Assembly: GCF_958295425.1 (NCBI RefSeq) | Contig: NC_081145.1 | Span: 26,220,389-26,284,388 of the forward strand | DNA length: 64,000 bases | From: Solea solea | Taxonomy: Eukaryota > Chordata > Actinopteri > Pleuronectiformes > Soleidae | Reading direction: 5' to 3' | Shown: piece after piece, positions 34,101 through 64,000 of the stretch | Position numbering within the stretch: the stretch's first letter is position 1 | Layout of the letters: each line of letters starts with the position of its first letter | The notes under the pieces: generated by a model | Seen by the model: the letters and a program-made list of their open reading frames with translations, nothing else | Databases searched by the model: none | Told to the model about the DNA's origin: nothing | Position numbers and translations under genes: made by a program

Positions 34101-36734
34101 GGGACCAGCTGTTCCCGTGAGACAGCAGGTTCAGCAGCAGAGAGACTGACAGCACCAGGAGGTTCCTGCCTGAGACACTTACAGTCGTCTTTACATGCTG
34201 TCCTGCAGCGGCGCCACCTAGTGGTAGTCTCAAAGACTGCAGTAACACGTAGTGGAATACAGTAAGAATCCCAGTTCTTCTTAGAGACCACTGCACTCTC
34301 TCTGCTGCTCTGTGGTGTCTGATTCTGCCCTTACGTTATTATTATTTATTTATCTATTATTCACTTTATTTTCACTTTTTTTATCTTACCCTTATCCACC
34401 AGTATTACTATATTTTCTTGATTTATAATGTTCCATATAGATAAAACCATTAATATGCACATAAACATACAACTGCTTGAACTGAGATAAATGTACATTG
34501 TTCCTTGTTGTAGTTTTGGTTTGGCTAAGAACTTAAAGTATATCAATGTTTTATTATTTTACTTTATTGACTAAAGCTAGATCTAAAGTATCCAACAAAG
34601 TATCATAATAGGAATATAAAGGATTGATAGAAGATAAAGTATTTACAGTATTATTTACAGTATTTCATTTGTCCGTCCACTCTCCAGGCTCGCAGAGAAC
34701 CTTATTGACGACCAATCGGGAGACAGACTGCTGGAGGCTTTGATCGGCTGCAGTCATCTGCAAGAGCTCTAGTGAGGATCTTTATATATCTTGCTGCCAT
34801 GTACTGTAGTATCATCTAGGTTGTGTCATATTAAAGCTGCTCTTTGTTGTCCAGTCTGGGTAGCAACCGTATTGGTGACCTCACTGCTGCCAGGATGACC
34901 CTTGTTCTTCCATTGTTGACACACATCACTGTGTTAGAGTAAGACACACACACACACACACACACACTCAAAATCATTGAATCTTATTGTCTTAGTCATA
35001 AATATCCTGAGGATTCTGTTTTTTTTACTCCTATATGTGTCTTTTTTAGTATTTCATTGAATGTTATTGGAAGTGAAGGGTCAGTGAGTCTGTCCAAAGC
35101 AATCCTGTGCATGAAGAACCTCACCAAGATTCAGTAAGACTCGTGTTATTGTCGCAGGAGTCACGACACTTATTATTTACAAACTAATTATCATTATTTG
35201 TTTCTCTGTCTTGTTCTGCACTTTTAGTTTGACCTCTGTCGGGACTCCGGAGCTTTGCCCCGTAGCTGCCAGCCTCAGACACTGTCCTCTCTTACAGGAA
35301 GTGAGGTAAGAGCCCAAATAGGGCTGTAAGCAATTTGGTTAACTGGGGTTTGATTTATTTTTTATTATTTATTTTGTTTGTTTACACCACCATGTTGGCA
35401 GGAAAAGCTTTTGCAAAAAAATGAACCTGTCAGAGTTCACTGTGCACTTTAAATCCACAAAGATCGAGCGATATATCACAAAACTTGACATATTGATCAC
35501 ATCTGACCCTTTTCCACCGCGCAAGCCTTGCATTTCTGCCCAAGCTCTGCAACTTTGACCAATCACTGTAGTTTTCTATATTCTTGCTTTTACAAAATAG
35601 AAATCTACTAATTAATTAAATCTAATAGTACATAGTATAGTATCTCCTCTCCGTCCCTCTCATTTTCTCCCTCTCTCCTCAGTCTGGGATGGAATAACTG
35701 TGGCGATGACGTGGTGCTGGAACTGGCCAGAGTTTTGCCCTTTTGTCTGAAAATGACCAGAATTGAGTGAGTTTGCTGAATCACATTTGTTTTCAGTTTT
35801 TATTTTATATTATTTCTATTTTTGCATTTTCATTGTTCTTCAGGATGAATGAATGAAAAAAACATATTATCACTGTATTATTATTGTGTTATTAGAACAC
35901 TATTGTATTGTTATTACAAGTCATTCTCTGGATTTTCACATCAGAAACAAAGTGTGTTGCTATATATGTTATTTTGCTGAGTCACTACTACACGATATGT
36001 GTATGTGTTTGTGTGTCCTAGTCTGGAGTCCAACTGTGTGACTGTTTCTGGAGTGGAGGCCTTGCTTCGAGTCTTACAGTCGTGTCCTGCTCTTCAGATT
36101 ATCAGGTAAAAAAGATTTGGCCCATAGCGGCACCTGTAAATGATGCTTTATTAAAGGGATAGTTCAAGTGTGGTTGTATGAGATACTGCTGAAATGTCTC
36201 CAACATTTACGCCTGATAACATGGCTACTGGAACAGACAAAAGAAGAAAAAACACAGATTTAAGCCACTTAACAAAAGGTTCACCCAATGATAAAAAAAA
36301 TGTTAGACAGCCTTTTTCCATTGAAAACAAAAGTGTATTTCCTCGCACCAAAGTCCATAGAGAAAATCAGCAATTTTACATCACAGCACACAGGGGTTGT
36401 AAATCCACTGCTGCCTCCATCAGTAAGTTCAATTATGTTATCTTGGGATTTGGCTTTTTGAAATCTGTTTATTCCGATGTGCTAAAGTGACACAAACGCA
36501 CCAAATGAGCCAGCATTAAACCATCCTCTCCTGTGTCTCCGTGAGCTAAACATGCTGAGTTTGGTGCAGGAGAGTGAGCTTTCACTTGAATATAATTTTA
36601 CTTAAATCAGCTCCATATACAGTAGATAATAATGTGTTTTTGTTAGGCTCTGGAGGAACAAGGTCTCACCCAGTGAAGCCCACATGCTGAGCCTGAAAGA
36701 CAAGAGACTGAATTTCTCCTCCACTGGATGCTGA
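6242..36734 (+). CDS. NLRC5: NLRC5, NOD-like receptor / MHC class I transactivator
   Basis: The model has 53 coding exons and about 1,903 aa, close to human NLRC5 (about 1,866). All junctions are GT-AG and the frame stays open from the ATG at 6242 to TGA at 36732-36734. The protein should be a mainly nuclear and cytoplasmic NLR that, in mammals, assembles with RFX factors on MHC class I promoters. The order is CARD-like region (about 1-125), basic clusters (133-154), NACHT (about 210-440), winged helix/HD2 (about 440-720) and LRRs (about 720-1903). Assignment rests on the GLAGSGKT and LDGYDE motifs, the FIHLTIQEFLAA motif, the C-terminal IIRLWRN block that resembles the human end, and CPNE2 next door. 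The exon ending at 11554 could instead end at 11524, giving 1,893 aa. Exon coordinates are given in the block entries; residue numbers assume the 11554 donor. Confidence 0.95.
7015..7200. repeat. Dispersed teleost-type repeat in NLRC5 intron
   Basis: The motif run TTTATTATTCCTC, CACGTAACTCCTCC and CAGTTTTGAGAAAACCCCCA resembles a recurrent interspersed family of fish genomes. Ends and class were not resolved. Confidence 0.4.
8650..8790 (+). repeat. Fragment of the repeat family at 56641-57000
   Basis: GTCCGACACAAGAATCAAGC, then GTAGATCAGTTAAAAAGACT and GTGGGTTAATCTCCAACAAT occur here and at about 56737-56855 with only a few differences. Confidence 0.75.
8960..9435 (+). pseudogene. Non-LTR retroelement reverse-transcriptase C-terminal remnant
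   Basis: On the + strand, with frameshifts and stops, the translation contains VQATVAPVVIGTQG followed by a SISGTTSEIS block. This resembles the C-terminal region of fish non-LTR retrotransposon polyproteins, which carry a V-PVVIGALG and IPGTTSEIS pattern. The match is from memory of the family and is partial. The fragment cannot encode a working protein. Confidence 0.5.
9500..9760 (-). repeat. Dispersed AT-rich repeat, reverse orientation
   Basis: A decayed minus-strand copy of the family at 22305-22600: it contains TTAATGATTTAATGA and ends in GTTGATTAATCGTTGACTGC, followed by AGCTCTA, as the reverse complement of the family's start. Confidence 0.5.
10459..10730 (+). repeat. Dispersed repeat, copy 1 (copy 2 at 12722-12900)
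   Basis: TAAAGCAGAACTATGCAGGA, then CAGCTTTGGAGTCATTGTGA and CTGTCTCCA-type blocks recur at 12722-12900 in the same order and orientation. The two copies lie in neighbouring NLRC5 introns. No terminal repeats were identified. Confidence 0.7.
12230..12315. repeat. Fragment of the 31526-32042 repeat
   Basis: GCTCAGCTCACTTGGAACCT, then CGCCAGAGCAGGTACC and CACCAGGTACCAG are nearly identical to 31955-32030. It lies in the intron after the Walker A exon. Confidence 0.75.
12722..12900 (+). repeat. Dispersed repeat, copy 2
   Basis: Second copy of the unit at 10459-10730, starting AAAGCCGAACTTTGCAGGAT and sharing GGAGTCATTGTGATGG and CTGTCTCCAC. Confidence 0.7.
15383..15630 (+). repeat. Common teleost interspersed repeat, partial
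   Basis: It matches the fuller copy at 62624-62957: CAATTTAGAGTGACCAAGTT, GGACTGTGGGAGGAGCCGGA, and CCCTTGTTCCAACCGGGGCC then CCCAGGTCTTCTT. The 3' part looks tRNA-derived (GGTTCGAACCC-like). Confidence 0.75.
16646..16727 (+). other. TATA box and 15-codon signal-peptide-like frame
   Basis: TATAAATA at 16646-16653 is followed 27 bp later by ATG at 16680. That frame reads MLQLLLLTNAAVFKS and stops at 16725-16727. Upstream are CAGCTGTGACGCAGCTG and GTCACGCACAGCTG. The arrangement resembles a compact pol II promoter with the start of a secreted protein, but nothing continues downstream, where a GATA microsatellite begins. It may be a relic or chance. Confidence 0.25.
16738..16830. repeat. (GATA)n microsatellite
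   Basis: A run of GATA/TAGA units with a few interruptions. Confidence 0.95.
18235..18476 (+). other. NLRC5: NLRC5 exon leading into the LRR region
   Basis: Residues 718-798. It begins ILELCHCVQESQ, close to the VELCHCVDETQ block of human NLRC5, and ends in a partial LRR. Its donor leaves phase 2, the phase then kept by every LRR exon. Confidence 0.9.
19896..20030 (+). repeat. Dispersed AT-rich repeat, fragment
   Basis: Copy of the family at 22305-22600, with TTTTTCAGCTTCTTAAAAGTG and GAATATTTTCTGC. Confidence 0.6.
20085..20480. repeat. Teleost interspersed repeat in NLRC5 intron
   Basis: The block CTATAGCGCCCCCTAAGGTG, then ACCCGAAATTTTGTGG, is a phrase that recurs in fish genomes. Boundaries are approximate and the class is not assigned. 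Confidence 0.5.
21160..22206 (+). other. NLRC5: NLRC5 LRR module B
   Basis: Exons: 21160-21243 and 21583-21666 (84 nt), 21917-22006 (90 nt) and an unsplit insert 22123-22206 (84 nt). The insert includes VQVSVVYPGGSKK, again a strand-like non-LRR segment. The acceptor at 22122 is used because the alternative CAG seven bases downstream breaks the frame. Confidence 0.86.
22305..22600 (+). repeat. Dispersed AT-rich repeat (reference copy)
   Basis: The copy starts near AGGGCTGAAACGATCAATCG, passes through TTTTTCAGCTTCTTTAATG, TTCTTTGCTCCATATAACAA and TTTTGGTTTGTTGACAAAAC, and ends near CTGGACCAAACGATTAAAAT. At least nine other copies or fragments are present in the window, in both orientations. 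No transposase is encoded, so it is a non-autonomous family. Confidence 0.85.
22724..23803 (+). other. NLRC5: NLRC5 LRR module C
   Basis: Exons: 22724-22807 and 22894-22977 (84 nt), 23292-23381 (90 nt), then a split insert 23635-23682 (48 nt) and 23774-23803 (30 nt). LRRs are canonical (LSSNSLGNKGLKKVLDVLPR). The insert strand reads GRVILKFCSDRR. The insert is split by an intron at the same place as in module A. Confidence 0.88.
23030..23260 (+). repeat. Dispersed AT-rich repeat copy
   Basis: Family of 22305-22600; it retains TCTGATTTTCCAGCGACTTA and ATGGACCAAACAACTAAGGA. Confidence 0.65.
24005..24250 (+). repeat. Teleost interspersed repeat (TTTATTTGTATAGCGCC type)
   Basis: It starts CAATTCAATTAAATTCAA and TTTTATTTGTATAGCGCCGA, then ATCACAACATTATCTCAAGA. 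A reverse-oriented fragment of the same family lies at 61330-61405, and a related reverse piece is inside 25590-25710. Confidence 0.7.
24376..25010 (+). other. NLRC5: NLRC5 LRR module D
   Basis: Exons: 24376-24462 (87 nt), 24544-24627 (84 nt), 24768-24857 (90 nt) and an unsplit insert 24951-25010 (60 nt). The insert reads PQGECFIHFDRARAEQ: the strand CFIHF takes the place of a next LRR. Intron lengths in this module are short (81-140 bp). Confidence 0.88.
25411..26401. mobile_element. DNA transposon relic with terminal inverted repeats
   Basis: The left end ACAGCCACTTTATTAGGTAC is an exact inverted match to the right end GTACCTAATAAAGTGGCTGT. The interior includes a pyrimidine-rich segment (about 25560-25640) and a reversed copy of the 24005 family (about 25590-25710). 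No transposase is evident. It occupies nearly all of the intron. Confidence 0.85.
26816..26869. repeat. (TTA)n microsatellite
   Basis: Long TTA/ATT run with one G interruption, in an NLRC5 intron. Confidence 0.93.
27185..28420 (+). other. NLRC5: NLRC5 LRR module F
   Basis: Exons: 27185-27268 and 27418-27501 (84 nt), 28143-28229 (87 nt) and insert 28361-28420 (60 nt). The insert reads VHSSTLHVSLMKSSG. This is the last module with an insert; the LRRs beyond it are not followed by comparable segments. Confidence 0.87.
28031..28139. repeat. (CT)n tract abutting an NLRC5 acceptor
   Basis: More than 100 nt of nearly pure CT/TCTC forms the polypyrimidine tract of the exon beginning at 28143. Such runs vary in length between individuals and could affect splicing strength. 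Confidence 0.93.
29460..30300. mobile_element. Non-autonomous hAT-like element
   Basis: It is bounded by an exact 8-bp duplication ATTTAGAG (29452-29459 and 30301-30308), the hallmark length of hAT elements. The ends CATGGGTGTCAAACTC and GAGTTTGACACCCCTG are inverted repeats. The interior has the GGCCCGCGGGCC motif and no transposase. A block of about 250-300 bp is duplicated inside (about 29605-29830 and 29900-30175), with TTTACCTCAGAAGGCTGCAA in both. The second copy carries an extra segment beginning ATCCATCCATTATCTACCGC. Confidence 0.92.
30713..31015 (+). repeat. Dispersed AT-rich repeat copy
   Basis: Nearly full copy of the family at 22305-22600, from AGGGCTGCAATGATTATTTG to ATGGACCAAACAAGTACTCG. 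Confidence 0.85.
31526..32042 (-). repeat. MITE-like element
   Basis: The ends CTTTTCCATTACTATAG and GTATTATCACTAATGGAAAAG form a short inverted repeat. The interior matches, in reverse orientation, much of 56641-57000 (AAGCACTTGTTTTCAGTGTA; AGTACTTCCTGCATC). Fragments lie at 12230-12315 and 8650-8790. No coding capacity was seen. Confidence 0.7.
32568..32594. repeat. (TG)n tract at an NLRC5 acceptor
   Basis: TG units occupy the place of the polypyrimidine tract; the acceptor reads GTGTGTGATTGACAG before the 99-nt exon at 32603. Confidence 0.93.
33269..34687 (+). other. NLRC5 intron, 1.4 kb
   Basis: It contains a LINE-tail-like stretch near 33640-33680 (AAGTGCTTTATAGATAAAGT then TGGATTTGGATTGGATT). 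The remainder shows no recognised feature. Confidence 0.4.
36155..36600. repeat. MITE-like repeat, related to 41324-41568
   Basis: Begins TTAAAGGGATAGTTCAAGTG and contains CACCAAAGTCCATAGAGAAA near the left and TTTGGTGCAGGAGAGTGAGC near the right. Both phrases recur in the element at 41324-41568. It lies in the last NLRC5 intron. Confidence 0.6.
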
Positions 36735-37743
36735 TGCTTTCACCGTGTGTGTGTGTGTGTGTGTGTGTGTGATGGACATTGTGGAATTTGGAGCAGCATC
36801 CTACTTGTCTGCGGAGGTGAAACCACTGCTGACAGTACTGTTTTACTTTTTGCCAAAATAAGTGTCACCCTGCAGATCGTCATTCATCATGAAGCTTGAA
36901 ACGTGATGAAACGGGAAGAAGTAGGAAGAATGTGGCAGCTGCTGGTATTGAATGGAATAATTGTTGAAAAAGACCACTATGTGGTAGAATTTATGCATCT
37001 TTTAATTTCAGTATTAACTATGCATTGACTTGTCTCTAGTTTCCGTAAACTGAGAATCAACTGATTGTAACGTTACGTTGATGTTTTATTTTGTAAAAAA
37101 ACATCACATCTTGCGCTTGTCAGGTCATTCACATAGAGTAAGTCACACAAATGTGACTCACAATGTGTGGCTTTATTTTATCTAATGAGTAATTAATTTA
37201 AAACGTGCAGAAGCACTTGTTGTTTTTTATCAGTAATGTACACTGAAGAGTTCCTGTGAAGACGTTTGCACTATGATGTTAGCAGATTGCACTATGATGG
37301 TGTTTACAATTATCAGAGGCCACATTCGTGAAAACACGATAATAATTCATGAAATGACAGTAAAGAAAGAGTTGAAAGGGATGCTCCTTCTACTCCTCCT
37401 CTGTCATCTGCTCTTTAACGGTCTCTGTTCCAAAATTGTGTATTTATTTTGCATAATATTATTTGACCTTTTATTTTTTTTGTTATTTATTATGAAATGG
37501 CAGTTTATAACTCTCTGGTGTTATATTGATCCTCTCATTTCTGAAATGAGTTCACCTTCTCCTTTTCCCATTCCTCTTTGTTGTTTCCATTTTATTCATT
37601 TCTATGATCCGCTCTGCAGAGGTTTCATATGAACTGGCACAAGATTTTTCTTATGTTGACGTTTGCTTTCAGGTTGAGTTTTGAGTTCTCGTGTGATGAA
37701 TCACTTCTGTTTCATTTTGACTCGCAATGAAATGAAGATTAAA
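36735..37743 (+). other. NLRC5: NLRC5 3' UTR, approximate
   Basis: From the stop codon to ATTAAA at 37738-37743, a common variant poly(A) signal followed at once by an A-run. It includes (TG)n at 36746-36772. No AATAAA was found in this stretch, so the true end is uncertain. The plus-strand open frame at 37273-37632 has no coding features and is taken as UTR. Confidence 0.45.
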
Positions 37744-37891
37744 AAAATATTTTGGCCTTTTATTTGCAGTGTGTTTAATTTCCTGTCCGTCTCTTATGTC
37801 ACAACACAGCACATGTTTCACTTGAATATGTTGGCAGAGTCCAAATGCAGCTAAAACGACCACAAGGAATGTTTGTAATGTCCTTTAACAG

Positions 37892-37946
<55 letters not shown>

Positions 37947-38732
37947 TGACAGCTGCTGATATGACAGCTGGGAACATTGCTGTCCAAATGCAGTCACTGA
38001 ACTCTCATTTATTTCTATCTGGTGTCCTCTTGAGGTGAAAAGAGGCGGTGCAGCGACACATGATTTTAATCTCAGCTGTGATCAATATTTTGTTGAGTAT
38101 TTAGACTATATTTAGTGGTTTCAAAATAAATTGTTCTGTAATTTTTAACTGATAGCTGTTGGGAATGTGACATATACAGGTTATATTGTGTTATTAATAA
38201 TTTTCTATAATCAGAAGAAAAAAATATTTAAAGTGATAAGAAAACATAACATGAAAAGTACAATTTACAATTAATAACATGTTCACTGTGCGCAAATTAG
38301 GACACTATGTGCTCCCTTACATTGTTAATGTGTGTAACTGAGTTAATATTACCAATTCATTGACATGTTCAGTAGGTCACACTCACACACACAAAGAGAG
38401 ATGGAGGGAGACTTAAGTTGATGTACCTATCTTAACCACAAGAGAGTGCCATGGGAACAACATGTCAAATAGATACTTAGATACAATAATGATAATAATA
38501 CATGTATTTATGCTGCAGTTGTATGCCTAAACTAAATACACAAAGACGACAACCAATGTCACACAATTCAAAACACAATTAATGTGTAAAAAAAAAAAAT
38601 CACAAATCAATAAAAAAAAAAACACAAAAGGAAATAATAGCAAATAAAATACTTTGATTTTTTAAAAACAAAACAGAACACAAATAAATACAATAATACA
38701 CACAACTAGTTGTTTTTGACAAATAAACTTAA
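37744..38732. other. NLRC5-CPNE2 intergenic spacer
   Basis: Short AT-rich spacer with a (TG)n microsatellite at 37894-37945. No gene or clear repeat element was identified. An AATAAA at 38126-38131 is a possible alternative NLRC5 poly(A) signal. Confidence 0.5.
37894..37945. repeat. (TG)n microsatellite
   Basis: About 26 uninterrupted TG units downstream of NLRC5. Confidence 0.97.
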
Positions 38733-39061
38733 ACGGAAGTGCTTTGGCAGTGACGCTTTTATTTTGCAGGTAATCTCGCAGCACGTCCGGTCTTGTTAAG
38801 CTAGTGCTGCTAACTTGACGCAGGTTGCTTCATTCATTTTACACGTTAGAAGGACGAGGGTGAGGATGTTCACGCTGTTGCTTCTTCCAGGGAAAATGGC
38901 AACGACGGTTTAATTTTTTTATGGATTTTTTTTTTTTTTAACAAAGTGTTTGTTCGAATTTTCTTAATTATTTGTTTTAACGGGAATTAACGTGTGTGTG
39001 TGTGCGCGCGCGGTAAGAAGAAAGTGTCAGCTGGTGAGAAGTTGGACGTCGTTTGACTGAG
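38733..39061 (+). promoter_or_regulatory. CPNE2: CPNE2 promoter and leader exon, putative
   Basis: ACGGAAGTG at 38733-38741 is an ETS-type site common in housekeeping promoters. The following sequence is richer in CpG than its surroundings (GCGCGCGCGG at 39004-39013). A good donor (GACTGAG|GTGAGT) ends the leader exon at 39061. The exon should join the acceptor before 41990. The transcription start is not resolved; it probably lies between 38745 and 38900. Confidence 0.5.
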
Positions 39062-39942
39062 GTGAGTGTGAGACTAATGTTGTTGTTTGTTTGTGTGATA
39101 GTTACAAGCAGAAATGTAACTGTTAAAGAGACACTGACTAACTGCGTTTACTTGTCAGTCCATTAAATGACACGGTAAAATGCCGTGTAGACGTATAGAG
39201 GAAGGATGTTGGAGGTACAGCATTTTCAGACAAACACCGTATCTGCACGGTGAATTTTGACAGTAAAGAGGCAGTTTCTGTTTTTTTTTAGAGCAATTCC
39301 ACGTTTAATTAAAGTTAACAACTGATTGTTGTTTATGTCTCTGCGAGTTTTGGTTGAATGTGGCAGCCAGAATATGTCATTTGACTTAATGACTGTCTGC
39401 ATGATGAGTTCACTGTGTTATTAGCACCGTCCTGTCCTGCAGGGACATGTCTCAGGTGTGACTGATGCACAGCAGGGTCAGTATTTATAACATGGCATGG
39501 GAACATTTCCTGTCATTCACAATATAATTGCAATATTCAAACAACAAGAAATGCGTTTAAATCATTTATTCTTTAGAGATTAAAGGTCCAAACATCTGTC
39601 AAAACCTGATTTTTACCTGGAACCTCCATTAACGTCAAAACTCTGTAAAAAACATTGATGCTAACATTGGGGATATGTTAGCAAACAGCGTAGCAACATC
39701 ACAAATAAATAGTACTATGCAGGACTGATTTACTGTGGAACAAAAACAACAAAACAGTGCTATTAATGGCAAAAGAAGCAGTGTTTGTATGGGGAGGTTG
39801 CTCCGAGTTTCTGAGTTGGAAATTCCAAGGTCCGACTACAAATGGAATGCAGCAAAAGCACGTACAAAAGTTCGGATTGAGTGCGGAAATTAGAAACCCA
39901 TAACTTAATGCTAGCCCCTAAATTTTATAAGAATAACTTCTA

Positions 39943-40140
39943 GGGCTGAAACAGTTACTCGATTCATCCATTATTAATCGATTACTAAATTAATTGTGAA
40001 CTCTTTTGATAAACAATTAATTGGTTGAAGGGTTTTTCTGGATTCTTTGCTCCATATAACAAAGAAATCATTAGAACTCCCAGTGTTTTGGTTTGTGGAC
40101 AAAACAAGAACATCAGGCTAGTTTGGAAAAAAAGATCTTT
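39943..40140 (+). repeat. Dispersed AT-rich repeat copy
   Basis: Family of 22305-22600; starts AGGGCTGAAACAGTTACTCG and includes TTCTTTGCTCCATATAACAA. Truncated at its 3' side. Confidence 0.8.
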
Positions 40141-41323
40141 TAAGTATCGCATTAAAGTTTTAAAGCTTGACAGCCAATAGTACAACGCTGACAAAAATAA
40201 GTGTGATTCATGATATTATTGTTATATTATTTGAATATAGTGGCACTTTCTCTAAACCAAATGGAGGTACAGACAAAAGGTTGAACCCACTGACATTTAA
40301 GACGACTGTAAATGAAAGCATGTTTTTAAAATGAGGACAATTATTTGGGTCAAGATAATCATGACAAGAGACATTCATAATGCCAGCCTCTTGTTGAAAA
40401 CATTGATAGTAGACATTTTCTCCAGGATATTTTTCTTTACCATCTGCCCTTCATTGCATTACAGCATCGAGTACGATTTGCATAAGTAGCGTCTGTTTGT
40501 GTTAGACTCACTTACACATGATACTTATTGTCCTCTCATTGTTATGAGCACGTACTGTACAGCATTTTTTTTTTTTTAATCCGTTCACTCATCATTCAAA
40601 CTGCTGTTTATTTTGCACTCAAGTGGCAGAATAAGTAAACAGGAATTCATCCAGTCACACAGCAGCTTTTTCAGCGCCTATGAATGGTTGAGTAAATGAA
40701 TGAATGTATTGCACTGGTATTTTCAGCGCAGCACCACCACTACTACCAGTGTGACATCAGAGCAGCAGCAGAACGGGAGAAGCACGCTGCTTATGACACA
40801 TTAGTATCTTAGCAACAGACAGCATCGTTTTCAGCGCGCGCCACTCTGAGAAGCAAACCTGCATGGACACAAGCTGCTGGTGGGTTTGTGATTCGTCCTC
40901 AATGCTTTCAGAACATGATTTACTGTGAGTTATACACTGAGAGGGGACGCCAGGCAGGTTTTGTTAGTGTTTTAAGATACATGTTTGGGGGCGGGGTTTG
41001 CTCTTTACTTCCTTTTCACCCCGGCATTGAGGTTTCATCATTTTGGAGGTTCTGCAACCAGCTTTGATCTGGGCTCTGGACATTAGGTGTGTGTCTCTCT
41101 GTGTGTCCCTCTGTAGTTGTGGGGACCAATTTTGTTTCAAAACCATGACTGTGAAATATTTTTGAGGCCTTTTTTGTCACTCCTTACAAATTCAAAGAGC
41201 TGTTTGATGGTTTTGGACTTGTTGAGGATTGAGCATTTCATTTGTAAATGTTTGAGGTACTAAAGAAATATACACCTGCTTGATTCTTAAATTTGAGAAT
41301 ATGTTTGCTGCTCTTGTCACAAA

Positions 41324-41568
41324 GTTGTAAACTGCTCACTCTCCCTACACCAAAGTCCATATAGAAGAAAAATCTGTGTTTTTAGCTCATGGTGTAACAG
41401 GTTAGTTTGTGTCAGTGAGGTAGATCTGAATTAAGTTATTTGAAAATCCAAAGTCACAAAATAACACATTTGAAGTCAACTGATAGAAGCAGCAGTGTAT
41501 CAACAACAACTCTGTACTGGAGATGTAAAATCACTGATTTTGGTGCAGGAGAGTGAGCAGTTTGTAAC
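41324..41568. repeat. MITE-like inverted-repeat element
   Basis: Left end GTTGTAAACTGCTCACTCTC and right end GAGAGTGAGCAGTTTGTAAC are inverted repeats over about 28 bp with few mismatches. About 245 bp long, without coding capacity. Confidence 0.8.
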
Positions 41569-42013
41569 GAGGCACAAACTTCAGTTTCCAGTAAAACATA
41601 TTCTTGAGATATAGTGAATTCAGGCAGATGCAGATTTAATTCAGTGGAGAAAAATGTACATGATCTTTCAAGCAAAAACTTAAAAATGACATGGTTCCAA
41701 GTGATTTAAATGTGTGGTTTTTTTTGTCACACATAACTGTAAGTTGTTGTTTGTGCTTTGTGCTAAATAGGATTGTATGGTTTATGTCAGTAATATACAC
41801 TCTCACACAATTGTTTTGGCTGCAAAAAGACATTATTTGTATTGTGCTTGTGGAGTTTACATTTTACCAGATTAAACTACCAGCACTGTTCAAAGTTTTC
41901 TTAAGTTTACAAGTGGTCAGCCAGTGTGGGATGATGCGTGGGTATGTATGAAACTTATGAAAGTGACTTCTCTGCCTTGTTTATTTCAGGGTGATTAGTT
42001 CTGACCTCAGATC

Positions 42014-64000
<21,987 letters not shown>

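Larger units (their letters stand above)
28929..36734 (+). other. NLRC5: NLRC5 C-terminal uninterrupted LRR array
   Basis: Exons: 28929-29012, 29108-29191, 29278-29364, 30611-30685, 31046-31117, 31250-31333, 32603-32701, 33182-33268, 34688-34771, 34855-34938, 35050-35133, 35228-35305, 35683-35766, 36022-36105 and 36647-36734 (stop). Most are 84 nt (28 residues), the ribonuclease-inhibitor-type LRR length. Repeats such as LGSNRIGDLTAARMTLVLP are canonical. The last exon reads RLWRNKVSPSEAHMLSLKD, closely paralleling the C-terminus of human NLRC5 (RLWNNPIP). Confidence 0.92.
39062..41989 (+). other. CPNE2 leader intron
   Basis: A 2.9 kb intron holding a dispersed repeat copy (39943-40140) and an inverted-repeat element (41324-41568). 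No further exon was recognised. Confidence 0.45.

Noticed and set aside
37273..37632. 119-codon plus-strand frame after the NLRC5 stop
   Set aside because: Hydrophobic, low-complexity translation of T-rich DNA in the likely 3' UTR; no family or splice support.
36746..37945. CA/GT and other simple repeats considered as a CRISPR-like array
   Set aside because: They are simple microsatellites with no spacer structure, in a vertebrate genome.

Overview
The window looks like nuclear DNA from a ray-finned (teleost) fish. Two intron-rich protein-coding genes lie on the + strand in a background of fish-type DNA transposons, MITE-like repeats and long CA/GT microsatellites. Exons were assembled by hand from splice signals, reading-frame continuity and recognisable protein motifs. 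Nothing suggests a bacterial or viral sequence, and the species cannot be named from this window.

Layout. Positions 1-4040 are intergenic: a decayed Tc1-like transposon (1629-3448, with TA target duplications and terminal inverted repeats) carrying a nested, probably LTR-derived, insertion. A putative leader exon with an interferon-response-like site just upstream (4041-4131) opens NLRC5. Its coding sequence runs in 53 exons from 6242 to 36734 and encodes about 1,903 aa: an atypical CARD-like N-terminus with NLS-like basic clusters, a NACHT ATPase, winged-helix/HD2 region and a giant leucine-rich-repeat (LRR) array. About 2 kb lies between its stop codon and the likely start of CPNE2. CPNE2 (copine-2) has a leader exon ending at 39061, coding exons from 42014 to 63470, and runs off the right edge after about 433 of roughly 550 residues.

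The NLRC5-CPNE2 order and orientation match human 16q13. NLRC5 is the nuclear transactivator of MHC class I genes and an interferon-inducible NLR; copine-2 is a calcium-dependent phospholipid-binding protein. No functional partnership is implied by their adjacency.

The most notable structure is in the NLRC5 LRR array. In its first part, three LRR exons (usually 84, 84 and 87-90 nt) are followed by a short non-LRR insert that reads as a beta strand, and this module occurs six times. All 42 exons from 19098 onward start in the same phase and 41 of them also end in it. I found no evidence for a wholly new system; the second-look items are mainly architecture, leader uORFs, splice-site microsatellites, one isolated TATA/short-ORF unit in an intron, and transposon detail.
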